Under the pieces are notes generated by a model. That model worked only from the letters and a program-made list of their open reading frames with translations. It made no database searches and had not been told where the DNA came from. Below, one piece after another: positions 35,106-49,998 of a DNA stretch of 64,000 nt. The stretch is from assembly GCA_013152715.1 (NCBI GenBank), contig JAADFU010000147.1:2501-66500 (forward strand), read 5' to 3'. Positions within the stretch are counted from its first letter, which is position 1. The number at the start of each line of letters is the position of its first letter. Made by a program: the position numbers and the translations under genes. This DNA is from Calditrichota bacterium (lineage in GTDB: Bacteria; Zhuqueibacterota; Zhuqueibacteria; Thermofontimicrobiales; Thermofontimicrobiaceae).

Positions 35106-35120
35106 GAGGATTCATTGCAG

Positions 35121-36698
35121 ATGATTTTTTCTTCGGTATTGAAAACAAGACTGGAAGGCTATTTAAAAAAAGTGGAGAGCGCAGTTGGCCTCGCCGCCGC
35201 GGTTGTGGATGGCGAACGCAATTTGCTGGTGAAAAGCGAACAATTCGATGACAAATGGCTGTTTGAAAGCAGGCGGTACGATGTGAATTTTGAGGATGTT
35301 GCCTGTCAGGGTTGTGGTTTTCAACTCGCGAGCAAACCAACGACGTTGAAATTGGATCGGGAACGGCTTAAAAAATTGGTGGCGCTGGTCAAGGAAAATA
35401 TCGAATTTTTAATCATGCAGGAGCAGGAAGCGCAGGGTTTGGCTCAGGAAGTGTTGGAAAAATATGAAGAGCTCAATTTGCTTTATGATCTCATCTCCGA
35501 ATTGAGTTTGCTTTTCGACGAAGAAAAAATTTGCGAGCTGACGCTGAAGAAAGCCATGCGCGTTCTCGATGTGAGCAGCGGGGTAATTTTTCTGGAAAAT
35601 GAGAAAACAAAAGAACTGGAACTTGTTTTTCACGCGGATCGCGAAGATGTGCAGAAACTGGTTCATCCGCAAATGCTGCTGGAATATGCTGAAAAAGTGA
35701 CCAGAGACGGCAAGGAAATATTGATTGACGATGCCGGTCGATTTCCGAAGTCATATTTTGACAATTTGAAAAATAAGGAATTGAGTTCCCTGCTGGCGGT
35801 TCCCATTCATGCGCACGATAAAATGACGGGAACCCTTGTGTTGATCGGGAAATTGGGCGATGACACATTTCAGTCCGGCGATATCAAATTGGCGGAAGCT
35901 ATTGCCGGTTATGCCGGGATTACGATTCAGAGCAATCGCCTGGTAGAGCAGATGCGCATTGCCGAGGCGCTGCAACATGAAATGAAATTAGCGCGGAATA
36001 TTCAACAAAGTCTGTTGCCGCGCTCGCTGCCGCAGACAGAATATTTTGACGTGGACGCCATTTGTGAACCGGCGGCAGACGTGGGCGGAGATTATTTTTC
36101 AGTCAATCAGTTGTCTGATTCGCTGTGGGAGTTTGTCATTGCGGATGTGTCGGGTCACGGGATCGGCGCGGCGATGACAATGGCTTCGTTGCGGAGCATT
36201 TTGCGTTCGGAGTCGAGGCTGCGCGGCAGTGTTAAACAAGTTGTGGAAAGCGCTAATATGCTTTTGGCGCAGGATACCGAGGAAACAGGAATGTACGCCA
36301 CGCTATTTTTGGCGCGTTTTAACGCCGAGGACAAAACATTGACATACTGCAATGCCGGACATTTGGTTCCGTTGTTGTGGCGAAACGGACGGGGAGAATT
36401 TGAGCGACTTGATGAGGGCGGATTGCCGGTGGGAATGTTTGCCGGCGAAAAATTTGAGCAACGAACGATTGATACGGCAGAAGACGATCTACTCGTCATG
36501 TTCACGGACGGAGTCACCGAGGCGCGCGACGATAGCGGAAGTTTTTTTGGAGAAAAGCGGCTGCAATCGGTCTTGAGAGGCTCCATCCACATGTCAGCTA
36601 ACGAAATTTTGAATCAATTAATGAAGGCAGTACGGGAATTTCAACATTCTGAATTGCAACGCGACGACATTACTGTTGTCGTGGTAAAGAGAAAATAA
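35121..36698 (+). CDS. GAF-PP2C (RsbU/SpoIIE-type) serine phosphatase
   Basis: A 525-aa soluble protein. About 1-110 is a small sensory region with CQGCGF. A GAF domain lies at about 130-280 (FDEEKICELTLKKAMRVLDV, ELSSLLAVPIHAHDKMTGTL). The linker QHEMKLARNIQQSLLPRSLP is the usual coiled entry to PP2C phosphatases. The SpoIIE domain has AADVGGDYF, VIADVSGHGIGAAM, YCNAGHLVPLL, VMFTDGVTEARD and RDDITVVVV, so all metal-binding Asp residues are there. It should dephosphorylate a STAS antagonist, here most likely the STAS domain of the 37379 protein. TTG 35115 is a possible alternative start. Confidence 0.9.
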   Translation: MIFSSVLKTRLEGYLKKVESAVGLAAAVVDGERNLLVKSEQFDDKWLFESRRYDVNFEDVACQGCGFQLASKPTTLKLDRERLKKLVALVKENIEFLIMQEQEAQGLAQEVLEKYEELNLLYDLISELSLLFDEEKICELTLKKAMRVLDVSSGVIFLENEKTKELELVFHADREDVQKLVHPQMLLEYAEKVTRDGKEILIDDAGRFPKSYFDNLKNKELSSLLAVPIHAHDKMTGTLVLIGKLGDDTFQSGDIKLAEAIAGYAGITIQSNRLVEQMRIAEALQHEMKLARNIQQSLLPRSLPQTEYFDVDAICEPAADVGGDYFSVNQLSDSLWEFVIADVSGHGIGAAMTMASLRSILRSESRLRGSVKQVVESANMLLAQDTEETGMYATLFLARFNAEDKTLTYCNAGHLVPLLWRNGRGEFERLDEGGLPVGMFAGEKFEQRTIDTAEDDLLVMFTDGVTEARDDSGSFFGEKRLQSVLRGSIHMSANEILNQLMKAVREFQHSELQRDDITVVVVKRK

Positions 36699-36717
36699 AC
36701 TTCACGGGAGTGCAGCA

Positions 36718-37110
36718 ATGGAAAACGGAACGAAAAAAATTTTGATAATCGAAGACTCTTTGACCATGCAAAGAATTTTAAGTTTTGTGTTGGAAAGGGA
36801 AGGCTACGACGTCGAAATTGCCGGCAACGGCGTCGAGGGATTGGAAAAAGCGCGCGCCATTAAACCGGATTTGATTTTTACCGATTTGATGATGCCTGTC
36901 ATGGACGGTTTTGAAGTTTGTCGGCAGATTCGCGCCGATGACTCGTTGAAAGACACAATCGTCATTATTTTGACCGGCAGAGGTCAGGATTCTGATGTGG
37001 AAAAAGGCTTGCAAATGGGAGCGGACGACTATCTGATGAAGCCGTTTGATCCGCCGAAAGTTGTGGAACGAGTCAGACAGATTTTTGGCCGGGAAATTGT
37101 GAGCGCATGA
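36718..37110 (+). CDS. Stand-alone receiver (REC) domain protein
   Basis: A 130-aa single-domain response regulator. The acidic pair is in LIIEDS, the phospho-acceptor is D56 (TDLMMP), then ILTGRG and the invariant Lys in LMKPF. It has no output domain. It lies 19 nt after the PP2C gene, so it may deliver a phosphoryl signal to the PP2C, to HD-GYP-STAS or back to the HPt of the giant kinase (a phosphorelay intermediate). GGGAG precedes the ATG. The partner is inferred. Confidence 0.92.
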   Translation: MENGTKKILIIEDSLTMQRILSFVLEREGYDVEIAGNGVEGLEKARAIKPDLIFTDLMMPVMDGFEVCRQIRADDSLKDTIVIILTGRGQDSDVEKGLQMGADDYLMKPFDPPKVVERVRQIFGREIVSA

Positions 37111-37197
37111 TTTTGGCAGTCAGGGAAGCCGCTGAAGCGGCTACTTAGCTTGCAGGATTGATTTACAAACCTCGTACAATCGGTTTTTTTGAACGAT

Positions 37198-37285
37198 GGG
37201 GCTGTATCAAAAGCCCTAAAACGGACGTTTTTTGGGACGTAAGTTCAATATTTTGATTCAAAAAATTGACTTTTGATACAGCTCC
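37198..37285. mobile_element. 88-bp MITE-like element with IS-type terminal inverted repeats
   Basis: GGGGCTGTATCAAAAG at 37198-37213 faces CTTTTGATACAGCTCC at 37270-37285; 15 of 16 positions match as an inverted repeat. The GGGGCTGT..CAAAA ends resemble those of IS elements of several families. No transposase is inside. Flanking 2-4 bp do not give a convincing target duplication. It splits the operon between the receiver and the HD-GYP-STAS gene. Confidence 0.6.
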
Positions 37286-37378
37286 GTATAATTTTTATTG
37301 AAAAGTAATTAAAGCTCATGTCTCAGACGAGCCGAAAAATATATTTGATTTTCATAAAAATTTGGATGTTCTCCGGTG

Positions 37379-39514
37379 ATGAGTGATAATAACGAAATTC
37401 CAATTTTTAGCGGCGGAAAGAAGAAATTGTTTTCAATTATTCGGAATAAGCAAACCGTAATTGAGATTGCGGTCTGGCGCCATTTTGCATTGAAAATTTT
37501 TCCCATCAATGACGCGGCCCAGGGCTACAAAGCGATTTTTGAAATGGTGAAAAAAAATGTCGCGACTCCGTGCGCTTACCTTTATTTGAGCGATGATGAG
37601 TCGCAGAAGCTTGTTTTGACAGTGGCGGATTTTTCTGACTTAAAAGATTGGGCGCAGGAGAATGGACTTGACAGCCGCACCGAAGCGGAATTGCGCGATC
37701 CGGAAATTGTAATAAAAAACAGGGAAACTTTCCGACAAAGTGGCGTACTGGAAATGTTGGGAACCAACATTCTCAATATTCCGCTTCATTTAAAAGGCAA
37801 AGGATTCATCGGCTGTTTATTCGTCGGTCCTGTTTTACGGCCGCGCCGCTTGAAAAGAAATAAGCATTTTTTGCGCGTGTTTTCTGTGGCGGCGGCGAAC
37901 GGCGTCAATCGGTTTAGAGAAATAGAGCGGCTGAGAGAAGAAGTGAATCAACTGCGTTCCAAAATGAATGTCAGCCGTCGCATGTTGGGGTCGGCGTTGG
38001 AATTAAATCGTTTCGTGGATTTGTTATTGGATTTGGCGATCACCGCTACGCGCGCCGAGGCGGGATTTGTGGCAATCACCCAGCCGAAAAAAAAGACGCT
38101 AAAAATTCGCGCTCACAAAAATTTACCCGAAGGGTTTCTGGAAAAAATTAATCTCAGCGCCGAAGACGGGCTTTTTGAATGGTCGCCGGATGACGGCGCT
38201 GTGATGATTTTGCGGGATTTTGATTTCGTCGCTGAATTTCAGGTCAAATCTATTCTGGCAGTGCCGTTGGTGGAAAATGAAAAACTGCTCGGCGCGTTCG
38301 CCCTGATCAATTTTACTCGCAGCGAGATGTTTTCCGATTTCAGCCTGTCGGTTTTGACGAATTTCACCGAACAAATAAAGTTGGTGTTGAATAATTCTCG
38401 TTTATTCGATGATTTTACGCGTCGCTATTTCTCCACTTTGGTGGCGATGAGCGAAGCTTACGATCATCGCTCGCCGGAAACGGCGGGACACTCGCGCCGC
38501 GTTTCCGACGCGGCGGTAAAAATCGCTCAGAAAATGCAAATGGAAAAGAGTTTGACAGAGCACATTCGGCAAGCCGGCTTGATTCACGACCTGGGAATGT
38601 GCGGCGTTGTGGACGTCGGAGAAGACTTTCAAGCCGATTTCAATCATCCGGAAATTGGCGCCAGCATGATAGAGGCGCTGCCTATTGCCAGCGCATTGAC
38701 TGAGGCAGTCCGCACACATCACGAATGGTACGATGGCTGGGGTTTTCCGAACGGACTGAAAGGCGATCAGATTCCAATTTCCGGCAGGATTTTGGCGCTC
38801 GCCGAGTATTTTGTCGAAGCGACGGCCAACACTCGATTCAGCGAGCCGCTGACGCCGGACAAATTGCGGGAAGAGTTGGAATTGCGAACGGGAAAACAAT
38901 TTGATCCGGATGTGGTCGCCGCCTTGGTCAAATGGTTCGAGGAAAGTGAAAATCGCGACGCCAGCAAGCCGTTTATGCCCTGTTGGGAATTCAAAGGTGA
39001 ACCGAGGGATGTTTGTCAGCAATGTCCCGCTTTCAAATCTGATAATTTTTGCTGGATGAATCCTGAAGTGAATTGCGCGAGCCACGGCGACGAATCCTGT
39101 AATAAATGTTTCATTTTCAAGGAATGGCTCGAACGAATTGAAAAACTCATTTCCCATAAAAAATTAGAGGTAAAAGAGATGGAGTACAAAGTCGAACAAC
39201 GCGAAAAATTTACATTGGTGAAATTGAGCGGAGAAATTGATGTTTCCGTGGCGCCGCAATTGAGAAGTCTGCTGCAAGATTTGATCGGCGGCGGTCAGGA
39301 AAATATCCTGGTCGATCTGGCGGACGTTCCGTTTATTGATAGTTCGGGTCTGGGAATTTTTGTAGTCGCCTTTAAAATGGCCAAGGCGAAAAGCGGTGAC
39401 GTCAAATTTGTCGGCGCCAAACCGGAAGTGCTGAAAGTGATTCAATTGACTCGATTGGACAAACATTTTCAATTGTTTGAAACTTTGGACGAAGCGGAGA
39501 GCAGTTTCGCATGA
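37379..39514 (+). CDS. GAF-GAF-like, HD-GYP, Cys-rich, STAS fusion protein
   Basis: A 711-aa protein. Two sensory domains (about 30-180 and 220-350) precede an HD-GYP domain whose HD pair is H403-D404 (LIHDLGM). The GYP signature is degenerate (GWGFPNGL instead of GSGYPDGL), while AGHSRRVS and THHEWYDG are kept. A Cys-rich segment follows at about 540-588 (CWEF, CQQC, CW, C, CNKC), like the two-CW domain. Residues 601-711 are a STAS domain with FIDSSGLGIFV, including the phospho-Ser region of RsbV. An internal ATG with AGAGG marks the STAS start. It joins c-di-GMP turnover with partner switching. First codon GTG 37376 is an alternative. Confidence 0.9.
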   Translation: MSDNNEIPIFSGGKKKLFSIIRNKQTVIEIAVWRHFALKIFPINDAAQGYKAIFEMVKKNVATPCAYLYLSDDESQKLVLTVADFSDLKDWAQENGLDSRTEAELRDPEIVIKNRETFRQSGVLEMLGTNILNIPLHLKGKGFIGCLFVGPVLRPRRLKRNKHFLRVFSVAAANGVNRFREIERLREEVNQLRSKMNVSRRMLGSALELNRFVDLLLDLAITATRAEAGFVAITQPKKKTLKIRAHKNLPEGFLEKINLSAEDGLFEWSPDDGAVMILRDFDFVAEFQVKSILAVPLVENEKLLGAFALINFTRSEMFSDFSLSVLTNFTEQIKLVLNNSRLFDDFTRRYFSTLVAMSEAYDHRSPETAGHSRRVSDAAVKIAQKMQMEKSLTEHIRQAGLIHDLGMCGVVDVGEDFQADFNHPEIGASMIEALPIASALTEAVRTHHEWYDGWGFPNGLKGDQIPISGRILALAEYFVEATANTRFSEPLTPDKLREELELRTGKQFDPDVVAALVKWFEESENRDASKPFMPCWEFKGEPRDVCQQCPAFKSDNFCWMNPEVNCASHGDESCNKCFIFKEWLERIEKLISHKKLEVKEMEYKVEQREKFTLVKLSGEIDVSVAPQLRSLLQDLIGGGQENILVDLADVPFIDSSGLGIFVVAFKMAKAKSGDVKFVGAKPEVLKVIQLTRLDKHFQLFETLDEAESSFA
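39166..39181 (+). promoter_or_regulatory. Internal Shine-Dalgarno and ATG at the STAS boundary
   Basis: AGAGG (39166-39170) is 8 nt before an in-frame ATG (39179) that begins exactly at the first residue of the STAS domain (MEYKVEQREKF). Translation from here would give a free 111-aa RsbV-like protein. Confidence 0.6.
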
Positions 39515-41367
39515 TGCGACATAATTTGAAAAATGTGTTTTTAATTGCTCTGATAGTTGCCATCGCCGGCTGTTCCGGGCGCGGGCCGGATGAGAAAATA
39601 AAATTTTCTGTGCGGACGACGCCGTTGGATATTCGTACGCAACCGACGCTGCTTCTCTCCGATCATTCGGACAAATATGGCATGATGTGTCGCAATCAGG
39701 CAGTGACAGCGTTGCGTTATGCGAAAATTCCGTTTGTGGAATATGATCTGTCGCGATCTGTGAGATTGCCTGATTTGCGCGTTTATCGCTCTGTGGTTAC
39801 GGTCACGGAAAATTTGTGGAAACTGGATGAAATTGAGAGTCAAAAATTAAAAAAATATGTTTCTGGCGGAGGCGGTCTCGCTATTTTTTATCGCTCATGG
39901 AATGAATATCTGCCCGATCTTTTCGGCGTGAAAAATCGAAGAGAGCCCCAATTTGTGGACAACGAGCAGCGTGTGGTCTTTGTGGAAGCGTTTTTACCCG
40001 GCGGGGAAAAGCTGACGCTGGAAAAAGAGGACGTCTCCAATTACACGTACCGGTTGGAAAATCAGGCAGAGTTGATTGCGAAAACGGACAAATATCCGAT
40101 TGCCTGGTTTCATGAATTCGGCAAAGGGAAAGTGATTTATTGGAATACCGGCATGTTGGCTCGCAAGATAAATCGGGGGTTTATCGTCCGCTCGATCGCT
40201 GCGGTGCAGCCATTTACTGTGGCGGCGTTGGCGAATGTGGCAATTTTTGATCTGGATGATTTTCCCAATGCCTGTTACAATGTAAAATCGGAGCCAATAA
40301 AATCAGAGTTTGACATGACCATCGCCGAATTCTACACTTTGAAATGGTATCCTGATTTGATTAAATTGGCGCGGGAATATGGCTTAAAATATACGTCGGC
40401 GTTGATTTTTAATTATAATGGTCTGACCAAACCGCCGTTTAATTTTTTTGAATGGCTCAACGGAAAAATCACCCTCGGCGGCAAAACTGTGTCTGCTTCG
40501 CTTTATGCCGCCAAGAATTTAACGCCGACAACAGAACTGGGCTTACACGGGTACAATCACCAATCTTTGTCAATGAAGTTTTGGCACAGCGCGGAAAACA
40601 TGAAGTCGGCTCTGCAGGCAGGCAAAAAACGCTGGCAAATTGAAAATTTGGGGGAATTGCCCCAAAGCTATGTGCCCCCGCTAAATATTTATGACTCGAC
40701 CGGCGTTGCTGTGCTCCATCAGGTATTTCCGAGTATCCAGCAAATTGGCGCTCTGTATCTGGGAAAATTCGAGCTGGGACAATTTCGAGAATTTGCTCCC
40801 GAGCCCTGGAATCAAGATTTGTACGTTATCCCCAGAAATACGTCGGGTTATATTATGACCGATTTTTTCCGGCAGTCAATGATTTCCCTGTTGAATTGCA
40901 ACGGCGTCTGGGCGCATTTCATTCATCCCGACGACGTGTACCCCAATGGCGAGCGTTACAGCCAAGAAGAGTTGGCGGATGAACATATCGCTTCCTTGAG
41001 TTGGTACGGGGAGCCGCGAAAGGACGGTTTGTATTACCAATTGAGAAAGTGGCTGGATTTCGCGCGAGAAAATTATCCCTATTTACGCCATTTGAAGCGG
41101 CGCGAGGCGCTGCCAGTATTGAGAATGTTTGATCGGACAAAAGTGGGGGCGACATGCCAGAAGAACATTATTAATGTGGAGACCAACGTCGTGCCTTCTT
41201 ATTTTGCGGTATATCTGGCGGAGCCTGACGAACTGGAAGGCGTTTTAGGCTGCAAGTTAGTGCACAAACACAAAACGACATTTGGCGTCCATTTGATTAT
41301 TAAGGCGACGGACCATGTGATGATGCTTCAATTTAAGAACCCGATTCAGGGAAAAGGGGGTCTGTGA
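39511..41367 (+). CDS. DUF2194-like lipoprotein with polysaccharide-deacetylase-type motifs
   Basis: A 618-aa exported lipoprotein. The lipobox is IAGC (about 18-21) after a short signal peptide. Residues about 50-230 form a glutamine-amidotransferase-like or Rossmann domain (LKKYVSGGGGLAIFYRSW). The second half has NVAIFDLDDFPNACYN and LGLHGYNHQSLSM, matching the metal-binding motifs 1 (Asp-Asp) and 2 (HGxNH) of NodB-type deacetylases, and WAHFIHPDD. The arrangement matches the DUF2194 family found near Pel-like clusters. It is likely the periplasmic deacetylase for the polymer, in the role of PelA. It overlaps the STAS stop by 4 nt. Confidence 0.72.
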   Translation: MMRHNLKNVFLIALIVAIAGCSGRGPDEKIKFSVRTTPLDIRTQPTLLLSDHSDKYGMMCRNQAVTALRYAKIPFVEYDLSRSVRLPDLRVYRSVVTVTENLWKLDEIESQKLKKYVSGGGGLAIFYRSWNEYLPDLFGVKNRREPQFVDNEQRVVFVEAFLPGGEKLTLEKEDVSNYTYRLENQAELIAKTDKYPIAWFHEFGKGKVIYWNTGMLARKINRGFIVRSIAAVQPFTVAALANVAIFDLDDFPNACYNVKSEPIKSEFDMTIAEFYTLKWYPDLIKLAREYGLKYTSALIFNYNGLTKPPFNFFEWLNGKITLGGKTVSASLYAAKNLTPTTELGLHGYNHQSLSMKFWHSAENMKSALQAGKKRWQIENLGELPQSYVPPLNIYDSTGVAVLHQVFPSIQQIGALYLGKFELGQFREFAPEPWNQDLYVIPRNTSGYIMTDFFRQSMISLLNCNGVWAHFIHPDDVYPNGERYSQEELADEHIASLSWYGEPRKDGLYYQLRKWLDFARENYPYLRHLKRREALPVLRMFDRTKVGATCQKNIINVETNVVPSYFAVYLAEPDELEGVLGCKLVHKHKTTFGVHLIIKATDHVMMLQFKNPIQGKGGL

Positions 41368-43304
41368 TGAAACTTCAAAGTAAAGCAATGTTCAAGCTGG
41401 CATTACTGAGTTTGGCTTCTGTTCTATTCGCTCAAATCGGATGGTCGCAGGAATATTTGTTGGTTTGCAATCAGGAGAATTTTTTTCGCTCGGAGAATAA
41501 AGACCTTGAGAAAAAAATTGCCGAGGCCGAATCGCTTATTGCTTCTGACAAACAAAAGGAAGCGATCTCTATTTACGAGTCGCTTGTCAAAACCAATCCG
41601 GATCATTTACGGTCATGGCAGCGGTTGGCACAGCTCTATTCGTGGAACAATATGGCTGACAAAGCCATTGGCGCCTACGAGCAAATTGTCCGTTTGAATC
41701 CCATGGACACAGCGGCTGAAAAAAATCTCGCTCAGTTTTATTTGTGGAATAATCGCCAGAAAGACGCCATTGATTTGTACGAAAAAATCGTAATGCTCGA
41801 ACCAAAAAATATTGAAATCCACAAAAAGTTGGCGCAGCTTTATTCCTGGAACGATATGCCGGAGAAAGCGATAGCTCAGTACGAGCAGATTGTTCGCACA
41901 GATACGACGGATGCGGCGACGATGAAAATGCTGGCGGATCATTATTTTTGGACAAATCGAGCCGAAGACGGCATACGCATGTTAGAAAAGGTAATCGCGC
42001 TGGAGCCGGATAGCGTGCAGTATCGGAAAAAATTAGCACAGCATTTGGTCTGGAATAATCAGCCGGAAAAAGCCATTGAACAATATGAGAAAATATTAGA
42101 AAAAAATCCCGATGATCTTGAAATTCTGAAAAAATTAGCGCAGCAATACATGTGGAATAACAAGCCCGGCGAAGCTGCCCCGCTTTACGAAAGATTGGCG
42201 GCTTTGGAAACGGATAGCTTGAACCACAAAATTCAATTGGCGCATGCGTATTTGTGGAGCAATCAATCGGCAAAGGCAGAAAAACCGCTGCGCGAAATTT
42301 TGCAGAAACAGCCGCTGAATAAAGAGGCGTTGCTTTCACTGGCAGAGATTGAACGCTGGTCCGGTCGCTGGGACGCGGCAAAATCGAAATTGAAAAAACT
42401 GAAACTTTTCGATCCTCAAAATGAACGGGCGGCAAAATTACTACGGGATATTCGGCAGCATTATGGCAATTCTGCTGCGATAAAATACGCCAGACTTAGT
42501 GATTCCAATTTGATCACACGAGAATCAATACCGCTCGGTGCGGCTTGTTTCCAAAACCGGTACTGGGATTTCCGGTTCCAGACGGCTCAATATCGCGTGA
42601 CCGACGATCGTCTGGACTCGACTCTCATTGGTCACGGCGCGCAGTCGACGGTGAATTTCCACCCACAGCCGTCGACGACAGTCTCGCTGAAGATTGGCGC
42701 GGTGAACTACAGTTCCAACTGGACGCCTTTGAGCGCCGTGCTTCAACTGACGCAGACGATTCGTGGCCGTTTCACCGCACAATTGCGCTACGAGAGACAC
42801 GAGAATCAGGAAGGCGTCCGCGCTTTGACTGATCATATTATTCTGAATGGTTTTGTTGCGGAAGGGTACTGGCAGATTTTGTCTCGCTGGGCAATTTCCG
42901 GAAATTACCAGCTTTTTAATTATTCGGACGACAACAAAAAAGTAACTGCCACTGCGGCAACCTATTTGACGCTGAAGATGAAAAATCCGAATTTGGCGGC
43001 ATACGGCTATTATGTTTTTGAAGATTTTGAAAAAATCTTCCCGACATCGCTGCCTTACTGGACACCGAACGAGCTTTCGACTTCTTCCCTTGGTTTGAAC
43101 GTGAAGCAGCCGCTGTTTGGATTTTTGGATGTTGAAGCAGGTTATGGTCTGACCCGGCAACAGAGCATCAATTCAAATAATTTTAGCGGTAAGTTATCTT
43201 TTTTATTTACTGATTTTGATAAATTTTACATCGGCTATCTGAAAACCGGTTCTAAAGTGTATCATTCGACAAATTTCATTGTCTCTTTTGAACATAAATT
43301 TTAA
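41367..43304 (+). CDS. TPR plus outer-membrane beta-barrel exporter (PelB/BcsC-like)
   Basis: A 645-aa protein. A signal peptide (FKLALLSLASVLFAQIGWSQ) is followed by about eight TPR units of 34 residues from residue 30 to 350. Each has the unusual repeat signature LAQxYxWNN followed by AIxxYExIV. The last 270 residues form an outer-membrane barrel with alternating strands and final IVSFEHKF. This modular layout is that of PelB, BcsC and AlgK-AlgE type exporters. It overlaps the deacetylase stop (TGATG), so secretion and modification are coupled. It likely guides polymer through the periplasm and outer membrane. Confidence 0.85.
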   Translation: MKLQSKAMFKLALLSLASVLFAQIGWSQEYLLVCNQENFFRSENKDLEKKIAEAESLIASDKQKEAISIYESLVKTNPDHLRSWQRLAQLYSWNNMADKAIGAYEQIVRLNPMDTAAEKNLAQFYLWNNRQKDAIDLYEKIVMLEPKNIEIHKKLAQLYSWNDMPEKAIAQYEQIVRTDTTDAATMKMLADHYFWTNRAEDGIRMLEKVIALEPDSVQYRKKLAQHLVWNNQPEKAIEQYEKILEKNPDDLEILKKLAQQYMWNNKPGEAAPLYERLAALETDSLNHKIQLAHAYLWSNQSAKAEKPLREILQKQPLNKEALLSLAEIERWSGRWDAAKSKLKKLKLFDPQNERAAKLLRDIRQHYGNSAAIKYARLSDSNLITRESIPLGAACFQNRYWDFRFQTAQYRVTDDRLDSTLIGHGAQSTVNFHPQPSTTVSLKIGAVNYSSNWTPLSAVLQLTQTIRGRFTAQLRYERHENQEGVRALTDHIILNGFVAEGYWQILSRWAISGNYQLFNYSDDNKKVTATAATYLTLKMKNPNLAAYGYYVFEDFEKIFPTSLPYWTPNELSTSSLGLNVKQPLFGFLDVEAGYGLTRQQSINSNNFSGKLSFLFTDFDKFYIGYLKTGSKVYHSTNFIVSFEHKF

Positions 43305-43342
43305 AGCGAAATTAGCGCCATTCAAATAACAAGGTTGGAAAA

Positions 43343-49831
<6,489 letters not shown>

Positions 49832-49860
49832 TGCTATGATCAAAATAGGTTGGTGACAGC

Positions 49861-49893
49861 AAGCCCGGTCTCTGAACGAGATCGGGCTTTTTT
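49861..49893 (+). terminator. Intrinsic terminator after the giant kinase
   Basis: AAGCCCGGTCTC pairs with GAGATCGGGCTT (one mismatch or wobble) and is followed by TTTTTT. Confidence 0.9.
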
Positions 49894-49998
49894 ATGCAAA
49901 TTTGCTTGCATTATTGGCATCGCTTTGTTATTTTGTAAATAATTGACTTCCAATTTGCTGTTTTGAAATTCATTGCTCAGTTGGGGAGAAACTGATTC

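Noticed and set aside
38402-39157. A 251-codon minus-strand frame inside the HD-GYP-STAS gene
   Set aside because: No ribosome-binding site and no similarity; it covers the HD-GYP catalytic motifs of the plus strand.
41587-42435. A 282-codon minus-strand frame inside the TPR exporter
   Set aside because: It mirrors the 34-residue TPR periodicity in antisense and is rich in Ser/Arg/Phe with no domain; the plus-strand gene is well supported.
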